DNA of 7,252 nt from Acidobacteriaceae bacterium (lineage in GTDB: Bacteria > Acidobacteriota > Terriglobia > Terriglobales > Acidobacteriaceae): the NCBI GenBank assembly GCA_003140705.1, contig PLKU01000521.1, positions 1,374-8,625 of the forward strand. The letters are read 5' to 3'. A model generated the notes under the pieces. That model had not been told where the DNA came from and searched no databases. It worked only from the letters and a program-made list of their open reading frames with translations. Positions 1 through 7,191 of the stretch are shown piece after piece. A program made the translations under genes and the position numbers. Positions within the stretch are counted from its first letter, which is position 1. Every line of letters starts with the position of its first letter.

Positions 1-1237
1 GACGGTCTTCATTGAGGCCGGTGGCGATTCCGTCTGGATGCCAATGCTTCTGGCAGCATGGATAGTCCAGCGGTACGCACTGCGAGGCGATTCTTCGCGC
101 TCGCATCTCAAATCTGCCGGGCAGAATATTCAACATGCAGGCGATCGCGATGACGCTGACTTGCGGGCTGCGCTGCCAGCGTTCCAGCCAGCGGCTGAAT
201 CCCGAAGAGTGCGGGATCACATAAACCTCAGCTCCCAGGCTGCGCATCAGGCGGGTAATGGGGTTCACTTGGCAACCGGGGCTGCAGCCCGAGCACTGCA
301 TGTCGGTGCCGGTTGAAGTCCCACGGCAGAATGTGTCGTACGGGCCACGCATGCAGCCAGGAACCAGAACAACCTTCTCCGACTTGCTTTCGAATGCAGG
401 ACGGAGTCCCCGATTCATGATCTCGGTGGCAACCATGTTGACGTGATACTCCACCGGCTGCCTTCCGTAAAAGATCTGGTCTTCGCGGCATCCACGGGCG
501 GCATATTCATCCGACAAGAATATTGGAACTCCCTGGGTATAGACGCCCAGCACGCGATCGGCCTCTTGCTGGAACCAGCCAAGCATGCGGATGGATGACT
601 CGATGCATCGACCGGCTTCCGCTTCCGGGAGGGTTCCAAGATAGGAATTCCAATGGTTCAGGCGGGCTGTTTCTTGTTCGAATTCGCCCGTTGCTTGCAG
701 CCACTCGATCAAGCGGGGCAACTGGGCCACTGAGATCCGTCCTGCTGCCTTGCGGCGCAAGTTGGGCAGTAGAAAGAGCCGGATCGCCCATGCCCGCAGG
801 AAGTCTGCCGCAGGTTTCAAGCGCGCCCTTTGTTGGCGCAACCGATAGAGGCTGCGGCAACCTTGCACAACCCACCCCGGTGTTGTGAAGGCGGCGCCGG
901 CGTACAGTTTCAGCACCATACCCAGAGTGAGAAATTCAATGGAATATTCGCCGGGACTTCGTGGAGGCTCTTGCAATTCAGATTGCACATATTGGCCGTA
1001 GCCGCCGACGGCCTGGCCAGCGCGCAAATCGATTTCCTCGAGTAAATGATTCGAGAATCGCGAGACATCCGCGTAAAAGCCGTCGGAGGAACCGCTTGTC
1101 GACCGCCGGTCATAGACCTGATCGTGACGGAACCTTGAATGAGCAATGCAGGGCGCAGACGGCTCCGGCTCAATTTCCAGCCCAGAGAGCCGCTCCCGCG
1201 CACTCATTTGGCTTTCCGTACCCAGGGGTTCTTGCAT
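1..1237 (-). CDS. DUF116 family cysteine-rich protein (3' end cut by window edge)
   Basis: This frame stays open from the ATG at 1237 to the left edge, giving 412 visible residues with no stop, so the C-terminus is missing. Residues are numbered from that ATG. The C-terminal half matches my memory of the DUF116 family: VVLVPGCM, then cysteines at about 295, 304, 315, 318 and 322 (ending CSGCSPGC), a VIPHSSGFSRW segment, the IACMLNIL segment with Cys367, and SQCVPLDYPCCQKHW with Cys387, 394 and 395. The segment YGRQPVEYHVNMVATEIMNR just before the cysteines also fits the family. Such clustered cysteines usually bind a metal or Fe-S cluster, but DUF116 has no established activity and none is claimed. 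The N-terminal 200 residues are less distinctive, with one moderately hydrophobic stretch near residues 97-120 and no clear signal peptide. The start is uncertain: an in-frame ATG at 1207 is also possible, and both have a weak GGAAAG upstream. The gene lies 96 nt downstream of the glycosyltransferase on the same strand. Confidence 0.85.
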   Translation of the reverse strand, partial: MQEPLGTESQMSARERLSGLEIEPEPSAPCIAHSRFRHDQVYDRRSTSGSSDGFYADVSRFSNHLLEEIDLRAGQAVGGYGQYVQSELQEPPRSPGEYSIEFLTLGMVLKLYAGAAFTTPGWVVQGCRSLYRLRQQRARLKPAADFLRAWAIRLFLLPNLRRKAAGRISVAQLPRLIEWLQATGEFEQETARLNHWNSYLGTLPEAEAGRCIESSIRMLGWFQQEADRVLGVYTQGVPIFLSDEYAARGCREDQIFYGRQPVEYHVNMVATEIMNRGLRPAFESKSEKVVLVPGCMRGPYDTFCRGTSTGTDMQCSGCSPGCQVNPITRLMRSLGAEVYVIPHSSGFSRWLERWQRSPQVSVIAIACMLNILPGRFEMRARRIASQCVPLDYPCCQKHWHPDGIATGLNEDR

Positions 1238-1333
1238 CGCCTGGTTCTTTCCGCGATCCCACCGATTGCAACCAGTGGCAGACCACCGAGGATAATACGC
1301 CCACTTTATTAAATGGTTCCATCAGGAACTGCA

Positions 1334-2542
1334 CTATTCTTCCAGTTTGCCCAAGGTCTGCAGCTTTCCGCCTTTGAGCACAAACCGTTCGCCACGCCAG
1401 ACGATGGTGTTTCCGGCAAATCCGGCCAACCAGATGCCCATCGCCAGGAAGTCGCGCAGAGGCAGAAGCCACAGGCTGGGGAGAACGTTGTGGTCGCGGA
1501 GCACCTGAACCCCCACAGTCATGGCCAACGTGAGTCGAAGAAAAAAGCTTAGCCCGAGAAGCCACAAACTCAGCGGGCTCAGTCCGCTGGCCAGCACGTT
1601 CAGCGCGGCCCAGGCGAGTCCGTAAGTGAAGACAAGACCGGCGTAACCCCAGGGGCGTGCGTCGCGGACCGTGCGAGCCCAGCGCACCTGGTGATCGAAG
1701 AAACCGCGCCAGGTATACGCAGGGATCGCGGTCTCGACCACCTCGGCGCTGAGCGCGATCCTGTAGCCGGCGCGGTCGATGCGGGCGCCCAGTTCGTAGT
1801 CGTCGGCAAGATGGTCGACGAGCGATTCGAGCCCGCCAATCCGGTTCAGTGCCTGCCGGCTTACAGCGAGCGTGGAGCCGAGGCCGTAATGCAGTCCGCC
1901 CTCGATCATTTTGGAAAGCAGGACCCCGGGCTGGAAGTCGGTGGCGATGCCCAGGGCTTCAAGTCGCGAGGGTAGTGTTTTGTGGGGACGCCCCCGGTAG
2001 AGCGCGGTCACCAGGCCCACTTGGCCTACCGGGGCCGGTGACTTGCCGGGTTGGGCCGGCGCAGGGGCAAAGTGGGCCATGACCCGCTCGAGATACCTCG
2101 GGGAGACGGTGATGTCAGAGTCGTTGATGAGTAAGAAATCGTAGCGAGCACGGGGAACGAGCTGGGCCAGCGTGCTGACCTTGCCGTTGGTTCCCAGGCG
2201 TGCGGGACACAGAATCAGTTGAATGGAGTGGAAAGGAAACTCATATTTGAGCTGTTCAACCGCAGCGACAGCCGGATCAGCAAGGCTGGAGACGCCGAAA
2301 AGCAGCTCGAATTCACCTGGGTAAGACTGGGCGCAGTGGCTGCGGAAGGCTTCGCTCATGCCCAAATCAAGCCCTTTGAGGGACTTGAGGATGCTGACGC
2401 CGGGGGCAAAGGGCGCCAGCGGAGGCCGCCGGGGCGCCAGCAGGGCCAACGCCCCAACCAGCGAGGCGAGAAAGTAGCCCATGCCTGCGACGGCCAGCAC
2501 CGTGGTGAAGATTTCCACGGATTGGGCCAAAACGTGCGGCAT
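1334..2542 (-). CDS. hpnI: Membrane glycosyltransferase, GT21 / HpnI-like (hopanoid or ceramide glucosyltransferase type)
   Basis: A 402-residue family 2/21-type glycosyltransferase. HpnI moves N-acetylglucosamine from a UDP-sugar onto bacteriohopanetetrol at the inner membrane; its eukaryotic relative makes glucosylceramide. Visible features are an N-terminal membrane helix (about 5-36), GVSILKSLKGLD with the first conserved Asp59, the metal-binding DSD at 141-143 (LINDSDI), DHLADDYELG with the probable catalytic-base aspartate around 247, and HQVRW at 284-288, which corresponds to the family's (Q/R)xxRW signature. Two or three hydrophobic helices follow between about 300 and 380, then the tail VWRGERFVLKGG. 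A proline/alanine-rich insert at about 158-172 is unusual. A GTG at 2545 directly precedes the ATG at 2542; the ATG is preferred, though neither has a good Shine-Dalgarno. The family call is firm. The exact acceptor lipid, and therefore the hpnI symbol, is less sure because no other hopanoid gene is visible. Confidence 0.85.
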   Translation of the reverse strand: MPHVLAQSVEIFTTVLAVAGMGYFLASLVGALALLAPRRPPLAPFAPGVSILKSLKGLDLGMSEAFRSHCAQSYPGEFELLFGVSSLADPAVAAVEQLKYEFPFHSIQLILCPARLGTNGKVSTLAQLVPRARYDFLLINDSDITVSPRYLERVMAHFAPAPAQPGKSPAPVGQVGLVTALYRGRPHKTLPSRLEALGIATDFQPGVLLSKMIEGGLHYGLGSTLAVSRQALNRIGGLESLVDHLADDYELGARIDRAGYRIALSAEVVETAIPAYTWRGFFDHQVRWARTVRDARPWGYAGLVFTYGLAWAALNVLASGLSPLSLWLLGLSFFLRLTLAMTVGVQVLRDHNVLPSLWLLPLRDFLAMGIWLAGFAGNTIVWRGERFVLKGGKLQTLGKLEE

Positions 2543-2601
2543 CACAGGGGTTAGTGTAGCGGAAACAGGGCGTCAGGGAGTATCAAACAGCCTTGGCGGA
2601 T

Positions 2602-4455
2602 TTATTGAGGCGGGGTTTGATCGGCTGGCAAGATGGTCATTGTGGATGCGAAGAGCTTGTAGTTTGAATACCGGTGCGTTTCATCTCCGGTGCGGTCTCC
2701 TGAGATCCATGTCGTCTCAACATCGCTGGGCAGCCAAAGCGAAAGATTCAGCTTGGGTATCTTCACGTCGCCGTAATCAAGCAATGAGCGAAGCTGGGTC
2801 AATTGAATTCCTGGCAGCGGTGCCAGCAGATCAGTTTGCATGCGAACAATCTGAAATGTGGATTGGTCTATCCAGGCCAGGCCCTGGCTGAACGTAGAGC
2901 ATGGGCCGGTGGACGAATGCACGATGGTGTCCATGCGTGTCTTTGCAGGAATCTCGGCGAAGGCCACCACGTAGGTCTCGTGATTGTTGACCTTCTGTTG
3001 TCCCAGGTAACGAAAGCGGGATCCCTCGAGATTGCTTGGAACAAAGAACAGCCACGAAGTGGCGAAGCCGGTGGTGCGCGGCGCGTCCGGATCGTTTTTT
3101 GCGTCACGAATTGGATGATCATGTGTGTCTGTTCTGTATTCATCGACGGTATCGACATCGTCGCCGAGGGAGTTTTTCTCGTGCACGATGCGGTATCCGA
3201 AGGTCCGGATTCGGTACTGCGGAACAGGGATGCCCACAGGCATTTGCCTGCGCCTGCTAGCTTGCCCTCCGCTGCCCGAATCCAACGTAGAACCAGTTAC
3301 CTGTTCAACCTCCTCCCTGGCAATCAGATTCGGCATTCTGTGCAAAAGGTCTGCCGTCACTACACCCGTGTGATCAAGAATTGATTCAGTGCTCACCTGA
3401 GACGGCTCGCCGGCCGCGGTGTCTTTGGGATTGGCTCCTGCTTCAAATCTGATCCCGCGCAAAGTTGACACTGCCCTCTTCAATTCGTCCGAAGACTGAT
3501 CGACGTAAGTGGTGACGGGCGCGCCATGCTTCGATGGGGTCGGGGGCGCTATGCCGAGCAATTCGTCTGAAAGGCCTCCGCATGAGGGATAAGCCGAAGT
3601 TAGTGATTGGGGGGGTGCAGAAGGGGTGGCGACAGCCGCAACCGGCCCCGTCAAACTCGCAATCTTTCCGGCCACATCGGGATCGACCTCCCGCGCCGCT
3701 GTTTTATCAGCCTCCGCTCCGGCAGCGTCGTGCATGTTTTGCCTGGCAATGCCGCGCGCGTACAGTGCGCTGGTATTTTCCGGGTCCAGCTGTAACGATT
3801 TGCTCAAGTCGTCTATGGCTTTATCGAAATCGCCGCCGCCCTTGTACGCCATACCCCGGTAATAGAAGGCATCTGCGTCATCCGGTTTTATGCGGATCGC
3901 CTCAGTGAAGTCAAGGATTGCGAGATTATCGTCGCCCGCGTGGATGTACGCGATACCACGACTATCCAAAGCGGCTGTGATGTTGAGGGTGGGTCCGTCA
4001 CGGCTGGTCACATGACTGGACTTGATGCGGATAGCTTGGTTGAAGTCCAGGATTGCGGGCTCGTATTCATGCCTGGCTGCGTGGGCATTGCCGCGATTGT
4101 TGAAGGCAGCTGGATAGTCCGGTCTAAGTTGGATGGCCTGCGTACAGTCCTCGATGGCCCGGTCGAAGTCTCCCTTGCCGTAATACGCATTGCCGCGGTT
4201 ATTGTATGCAACCGCGAGTTCCGCAGGCGTGTCCGCGCGGGCGTCAATGACGGCGATGCAACCTTTGATGACGATGTCTGGAGTGCGCTTCTGGCAATTT
4301 GCCCAGTTTGCTTCATGGTTACTGGGAATCTGGTCAGGCGCGCCTGGGCTCTGTGCCCCTGCCGGCGTGATGACAATTGCCATCACAGTAGCCACAAGCA
4401 CGAGTGGATGAATGATGGCCCGTCGCCCGACTTGTACGTGCTTTCCTCGCTGCAT
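2602..4455 (-). CDS. Exported TPR-repeat protein with uncharacterised C-terminal domain
   Basis: A 617-residue protein with a signal peptide: basic MQRGKHVQVGRR, a hydrophobic core at about 14-31, and a likely cleavage at AGA-QS near residue 34. Cys54 and Cys66 come next. Five tetratricopeptide repeats follow at about 81-114, 115-148, 161-194, 195-228 and 229-262, each with the pattern A..NRGNAY..G..D.AI.D...AI...P. An 11-residue insert separates the second and third. TPRs are protein-binding scaffolds. A Pro/Ala/Ser linker (about 270-320) leads to a C-terminal region (about 320-615), predicted beta-rich, with MPNLIAREEV, YRIRTFGYRIV and SWLFFVPSNLEGSRFRYLG. I associate similar regions with secreted acidobacterial proteins and faintly with LolA-like folds, but cannot name the domain. 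The start at 4455 is preferred over an in-frame ATG at 4494 because it begins the signal peptide directly and has GGAG 9 nt upstream. The role is unknown; export to the periplasm or envelope is an inference. Confidence 0.85.
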   Translation of the reverse strand: MQRGKHVQVGRRAIIHPLVLVATVMAIVITPAGAQSPGAPDQIPSNHEANWANCQKRTPDIVIKGCIAVIDARADTPAELAVAYNNRGNAYYGKGDFDRAIEDCTQAIQLRPDYPAAFNNRGNAHAARHEYEPAILDFNQAIRIKSSHVTSRDGPTLNITAALDSRGIAYIHAGDDNLAILDFTEAIRIKPDDADAFYYRGMAYKGGGDFDKAIDDLSKSLQLDPENTSALYARGIARQNMHDAAGAEADKTAAREVDPDVAGKIASLTGPVAAVATPSAPPQSLTSAYPSCGGLSDELLGIAPPTPSKHGAPVTTYVDQSSDELKRAVSTLRGIRFEAGANPKDTAAGEPSQVSTESILDHTGVVTADLLHRMPNLIAREEVEQVTGSTLDSGSGGQASRRRQMPVGIPVPQYRIRTFGYRIVHEKNSLGDDVDTVDEYRTDTHDHPIRDAKNDPDAPRTTGFATSWLFFVPSNLEGSRFRYLGQQKVNNHETYVVAFAEIPAKTRMDTIVHSSTGPCSTFSQGLAWIDQSTFQIVRMQTDLLAPLPGIQLTQLRSLLDYGDVKIPKLNLSLWLPSDVETTWISGDRTGDETHRYSNYKLFASTMTILPADQTPPQ

Positions 4456-4464
4456 CGGAAAGTA

Positions 4465-4468
4465 CTCC
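4465..4468 (-). promoter_or_regulatory. Ribosome binding site of the TPR gene
   Basis: GGAG on the minus strand (within CTGGAG), 9 nt before the ATG at 4455. It decides between this start and the longer in-frame ATG at 4494, which has only a weak TAGG upstream. Confidence 0.6.
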
Positions 4469-4512
4469 AGGTTGGCCGGATCATCGCTCTGCATGCAAGC
4501 CTACGAGACAGA

Positions 4513-4529
4513 ATGCCACGATTTGGCAT
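4513..4529 (-). other. Small hairpin between permease 2 and the TPR gene
   Basis: In the transcript, ATGCCA and TGGCAT form a perfect 6-bp stem around the 5-nt loop AATCG, extendable by one G-T pair. It sits 28 nt after the permease stop. The downstream bases TCTGTCTCG are only mildly T-rich, so this is at best a weak terminator or processing site, and it may be chance. Confidence 0.3.
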
Positions 4530-4557
4530 CGCGCAGCTGATTTTTCGCTGCCCCGGT

Positions 4558-5814
4558 CTATTCGTAGCGCAGAGCTTCGATGGGGTCCATGGCGGCAGCT
4601 TTCCAGGCCGGGTAGATGCCAAAGATAAGTCCAATGGCGCAGGAGACAGCAAAGGCGATGAGAACCCAGGTAAAGGAAAGGGCTGCATGAAGGAAGGAAA
4701 CAGCGTAATGCAAGATGAGCGTGAAGGTCGCCCCAGCTCCAATGCCGATGAGGCCGCCCACCACGCAGAGTGTCACCGCTTCCAGCGTGAATTGCAGAAG
4801 GATGTTTTTCCTGGTTGCGCCAATGGCCTTGCGGATTCCAATCTCCCTGGTGCGCTCAGTCACTGAGACAAGCATGATGTTCATCACGCCAACACCGCCA
4901 ACCATCAGGCCGACCGATGAGACGGCGACCATGAAGAGAAAGAGGCCGCCGGTAAGGGTGTTCCAAAGGCGGGTCAACGAGTCGGGCCCAAAGATGGCGA
5001 AGTTATCGTCCTGCTCAAGGCGAACATTGCGTCGGCGCCGAAGCAGCTCGCGGATCTCGTCGATCACCAACGCCTTGTGGGAAGGATCGTCATACTTCAC
5101 GGTGATCCAGAAATCCTTTTGTTCGGGATGGATCTTTTGGAAGGTTTCAACGGGGAAATAAGCTGAATTGTCCTGCGTATTGCGGCCGCTTCCAAAGGGT
5201 TGCGGCTGCTTATCGAGCACGCCGATCACCGTGAAAATGTCGCCCTCGCAATCGATATCCTTGCCGATCGGAGATTCGTCGGGGAAGAGGTCTTCGGCCG
5301 CATCGTGCCCAAGCACAACCACATTGGCGTGGCGCTCTTCTTCGGCATCGGTCCACATCCGGCCTTCGACGAGCTCGATATCCTGTGTCACCTTCACATC
5401 TGAAGAGCTGCCGTTCAAAATGGTGTTGGTAATCTTGTGCGTTCCCGCCCTGATCGACACGCTGCCGAGACCGGTTTGAAAGTTCTGGTAGGTGAGCCCG
5501 GGATCGACGGCAACCACATAGGGCAGACTGCGCATGGCAATGCCGTCGTCATAGGTAAGCTGTTTCCGATTCAATTCCTCGGTGGTGGGACGCTTGCCAA
5601 ACGGTTCAAAGCGGAAGACCCACAGATCGTTGGTGCCCAGAGATTTGACGAAAGAGTCGATGTTGCTATTGAGTCCATTGATGGCGGAAGAGATCAGAAT
5701 CACGGTCGCAATACCGATTGAGATTCCGAGAATCGTGAGACCGGAGCGCAGCTTGTTTTTGCGCAGGGTCTCAAGCGCCATTTTCACTGATTCTTTTGAG
5801 TCGCTGATTCTCAT
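4558..5814 (-). CDS. MacB/FtsX-type ABC transporter permease (second of a tandem pair)
   Basis: A 418-residue inner-membrane permease of the MacB/LolCE (type VII ABC) superfamily. These proteins use ATP hydrolysis in the cytoplasm to drive movements of a periplasmic domain that push substrates outward or move lipoproteins. Seen here are a short cytoplasmic N-terminus (LRKNKLRSGLTILGISIGIA), TM1 at about 23-45, a large periplasmic MacB-core-like domain (about 50-285), and the FtsX region with TM2 at about 290-315, TM3 at 342-368 and TM4 at 380-402. The signature VTERTREIGIRKAIGATR between TM2 and TM3 is the cytoplasmic coupling segment. The C-terminus YPAWKAAAMDPIEALRYE is typical of the family. 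There is no ATPase domain (no Walker A or ABC signature), so this is a half transporter that needs a separate ATPase. The start ATG comes 2 nt after the upstream permease's stop, with GGAG 8 nt before it. The substrate cannot be told from sequence. Confidence 0.93.
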   Translation of the reverse strand: MRISDSKESVKMALETLRKNKLRSGLTILGISIGIATVILISSAINGLNSNIDSFVKSLGTNDLWVFRFEPFGKRPTTEELNRKQLTYDDGIAMRSLPYVVAVDPGLTYQNFQTGLGSVSIRAGTHKITNTILNGSSSDVKVTQDIELVEGRMWTDAEEERHANVVVLGHDAAEDLFPDESPIGKDIDCEGDIFTVIGVLDKQPQPFGSGRNTQDNSAYFPVETFQKIHPEQKDFWITVKYDDPSHKALVIDEIRELLRRRRNVRLEQDDNFAIFGPDSLTRLWNTLTGGLFLFMVAVSSVGLMVGGVGVMNIMLVSVTERTREIGIRKAIGATRKNILLQFTLEAVTLCVVGGLIGIGAGATFTLILHYAVSFLHAALSFTWVLIAFAVSCAIGLIFGIYPAWKAAAMDPIEALRYE

Positions 5815-5816
5815 GG

Positions 5817-7043
5817 CTATAGCTCCGATCGCAGGGCGACGATGGGATCGAGTTGCGAAGCCTTGTTTGCCGGATAAACTCCGAAGAACAGTCCAACTGC
5901 GGTAGCCACAAACAAGCTTACGACGATGGGCCAGATCTCAACTTCCGAAGGGAAGGAGATGACAAGAGTAATGACCTTGGCCAGGGTGATGCCAGCGATT
6001 ACTCCGATGACGCCGCCCGTCAGCGACATGGTGGCCGACTCGATGAGGAACTGAATGAGAATGTCTTTGCGGCGCGCACCCAGGGCCTTGCGGACGCCGA
6101 TCTCCCGCGTACGCTCGGTCACCGAGACCAGCATAATATTCATGATGACAATACCGCCGATCACCAGAGAGATGCCCGCAATAGCGACAACAATGGCGCC
6201 GAAGTTGTTGAGGATGTTGCCCAGCATGTTGCCAAAGGTTGCGCTGGTATCGATGGAGAAGGCATCGGAGTCGCCTGGCAGCAGATGGCGGCGTGCGCGC
6301 ATGATGACGCGGAGCTGATCCATCACGTTGTCCATCACTTCGCCGCCGCCGCCGGCATCTGCATAGATCGCCAGGCTGGAGTGGGCGCCGAATTGATGGA
6401 GAAACGCGGTAAGAGGGATGCCCACCCAGTTATCCATGCTGGTTCCCAGTGTCTTGCCCTGGCTCTCCGCAACTCCGATTACTGTGTAGGGAGACCCGTT
6501 GACGCGAATCTCCTTTCCCAGCGGGTCGCCCTGCCCGAGGACGTTTTCGACGATGTCGGCGCCGATGATGGCTACGTGAGCGTTGTGTTCGTCTTCGGAC
6601 TCGGTGAAGGAGCGCCCCTCGGCGATGTTGAGATTTGCAATCGCAGGCATGGTCCAGGTGATTCCGCGGATGGTGGAGTCTGTGGTGGACTTGGTCTGGT
6701 AGACGACTCCGCCGGTCGTGGAGTGATCGGATCCAACTAATACGCAAGACCGGCATTCGGAGAGAACTGCCCTGTAGTCGTCGTAGGAAATATCCTTGCG
6801 CTTTTGGTACGAAAGATACTCTTCAATGGTGATGAAGGTCTGCGGCATCTTGGTAATGGTGATCACGCTGGCGCCATAGCGATTGATATTGTCCGTTACA
6901 AATTTCTTTGCTCCATTGGTCAGGGTCACCACCGTGATGACGGACGCGACACCGATGACTACGCCAAGCAGCGTCAGCACCGAGCGCAACTTATTCACCC
7001 AAAGCGACTGCAACGCGATTCGGATAGCTTCGGCGACGTGCAT
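5817..7043 (-). CDS. MacB/FtsX-type ABC transporter permease (first of a tandem pair)
   Basis: A 408-residue permease with the same architecture as its downstream neighbour: N-terminal amphipathic segment and TM1 (about 21-42, LRSVLTLLGVVIGVASVITV), a periplasmic MacB-core-like domain (about 45-280), then TM2 (283-306), TM3 (335-362) and TM4 (370-391). VTERTREIGVRKALGARR marks the cytoplasmic coupling loop and DPIVALRSEL the C-terminus. The periplasmic domain carries a CxxC pair (Cys97, Cys100 in SECRSC) and a GGGGE loop. No nucleotide-binding domain is present. The two permeases differ through their periplasmic domains but share the TM2-coupling-loop block, which fits an old duplication and a heterodimer. 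The start at 7043 is chosen because GGGAG lies 8 nt upstream and the protein then begins right at the conserved N-terminus. The frame remains open upstream to an ATG at 7181, but that extension is not permease-like. The ATPase partner is not in the window. Confidence 0.92.
   Translation of the reverse strand: MHVAEAIRIALQSLWVNKLRSVLTLLGVVIGVASVITVVTLTNGAKKFVTDNINRYGASVITITKMPQTFITIEEYLSYQKRKDISYDDYRAVLSECRSCVLVGSDHSTTGGVVYQTKSTTDSTIRGITWTMPAIANLNIAEGRSFTESEDEHNAHVAIIGADIVENVLGQGDPLGKEIRVNGSPYTVIGVAESQGKTLGTSMDNWVGIPLTAFLHQFGAHSSLAIYADAGGGGEVMDNVMDQLRVIMRARRHLLPGDSDAFSIDTSATFGNMLGNILNNFGAIVVAIAGISLVIGGIVIMNIMLVSVTERTREIGVRKALGARRKDILIQFLIESATMSLTGGVIGVIAGITLAKVITLVISFPSEVEIWPIVVSLFVATAVGLFFGVYPANKASQLDPIVALRSEL
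5823..5826 (-). promoter_or_regulatory. Ribosome binding site of the second permease, inside the end of the first
   Basis: GGAG on the minus strand, 8 nt before the ATG at 5814. It lies within the last codons of the first permease, and the junction reads TAG-CC-ATG. This arrangement is typical of translational coupling and of equal expression of two subunits. Confidence 0.7.
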
Positions 7044-7051
7044 GAACTCGG

Positions 7052-7056
7052 CTCCC
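7052..7056 (-). promoter_or_regulatory. Ribosome binding site of the first permease
   Basis: GGGAG on the minus strand, 8 nt before the ATG at 7043. It is the main reason for preferring this start over the in-frame ATGs further upstream, including the one at 7181. Confidence 0.65.
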
Positions 7057-7185
7057 GGTGTTCGGCTTCCAGGCAATCCTCGTGGAACCAAGTCTATCAG
7101 CCAACGTGTGCCGGTTAGAGGCATAATGCTTTCGAGCCTGGGAAGGCAGCTTCCGGGGGCCGGATGCCGTAAAGCCGCCATCGCA

Positions 7186-7191
7186 TATAAT
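7186..7191 (+). promoter_or_regulatory. Possible -10 box of a divergent, rightward promoter
   Basis: A perfect TATAAT on the plus strand in an otherwise GC-rich stretch. No convincing -35 element lies 16-18 nt upstream. About 50 nt downstream, GGGGAGAGGAA ends at the window edge and looks like a Shine-Dalgarno for a rightward gene that would begin just outside. Suggestive only. Confidence 0.3.

Noticed and set aside
523..888. 121-residue plus-strand open frame and other short frames in 1-1200
   Set aside because: All lie opposite or out of frame with the DUF116 gene, whose family motifs make it the real coding frame.
1170..1565. 131-residue minus-strand open frame over the glycosyltransferase-DUF116 junction
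   Set aside because: It is out of frame with both neighbours, overlaps the catalogued coding sequence on each side and shows no family resemblance.
3940..4866. 308-residue plus-strand open frame crossing the TPR gene start and the permease end
   Set aside because: It overlaps two well-supported minus-strand genes and their gap, has no recognisable domain, and its composition is that of an antisense frame.
5853..6740. 295-residue plus-strand open frame opposite the first permease
   Set aside because: It is rich in His, Asp, Gly and Ala as expected from the complement of a GC-rich membrane gene, and it lies wholly inside a clear FtsX-family permease.
7141..7154. Inverted repeat GGAAG-GCAG-CTTCC as an operator or terminator
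   Set aside because: Only 5 bp per arm in GC-rich DNA, with no T tract and no second copy nearby. It is likely chance.
7044..7181. 46-residue N-terminal extension of the first permease
   Set aside because: The frame is open, but the extension (Pro, Arg and Gly rich) does not resemble the family, and the start at 7043 has a good GGGAG. It is kept as leader.
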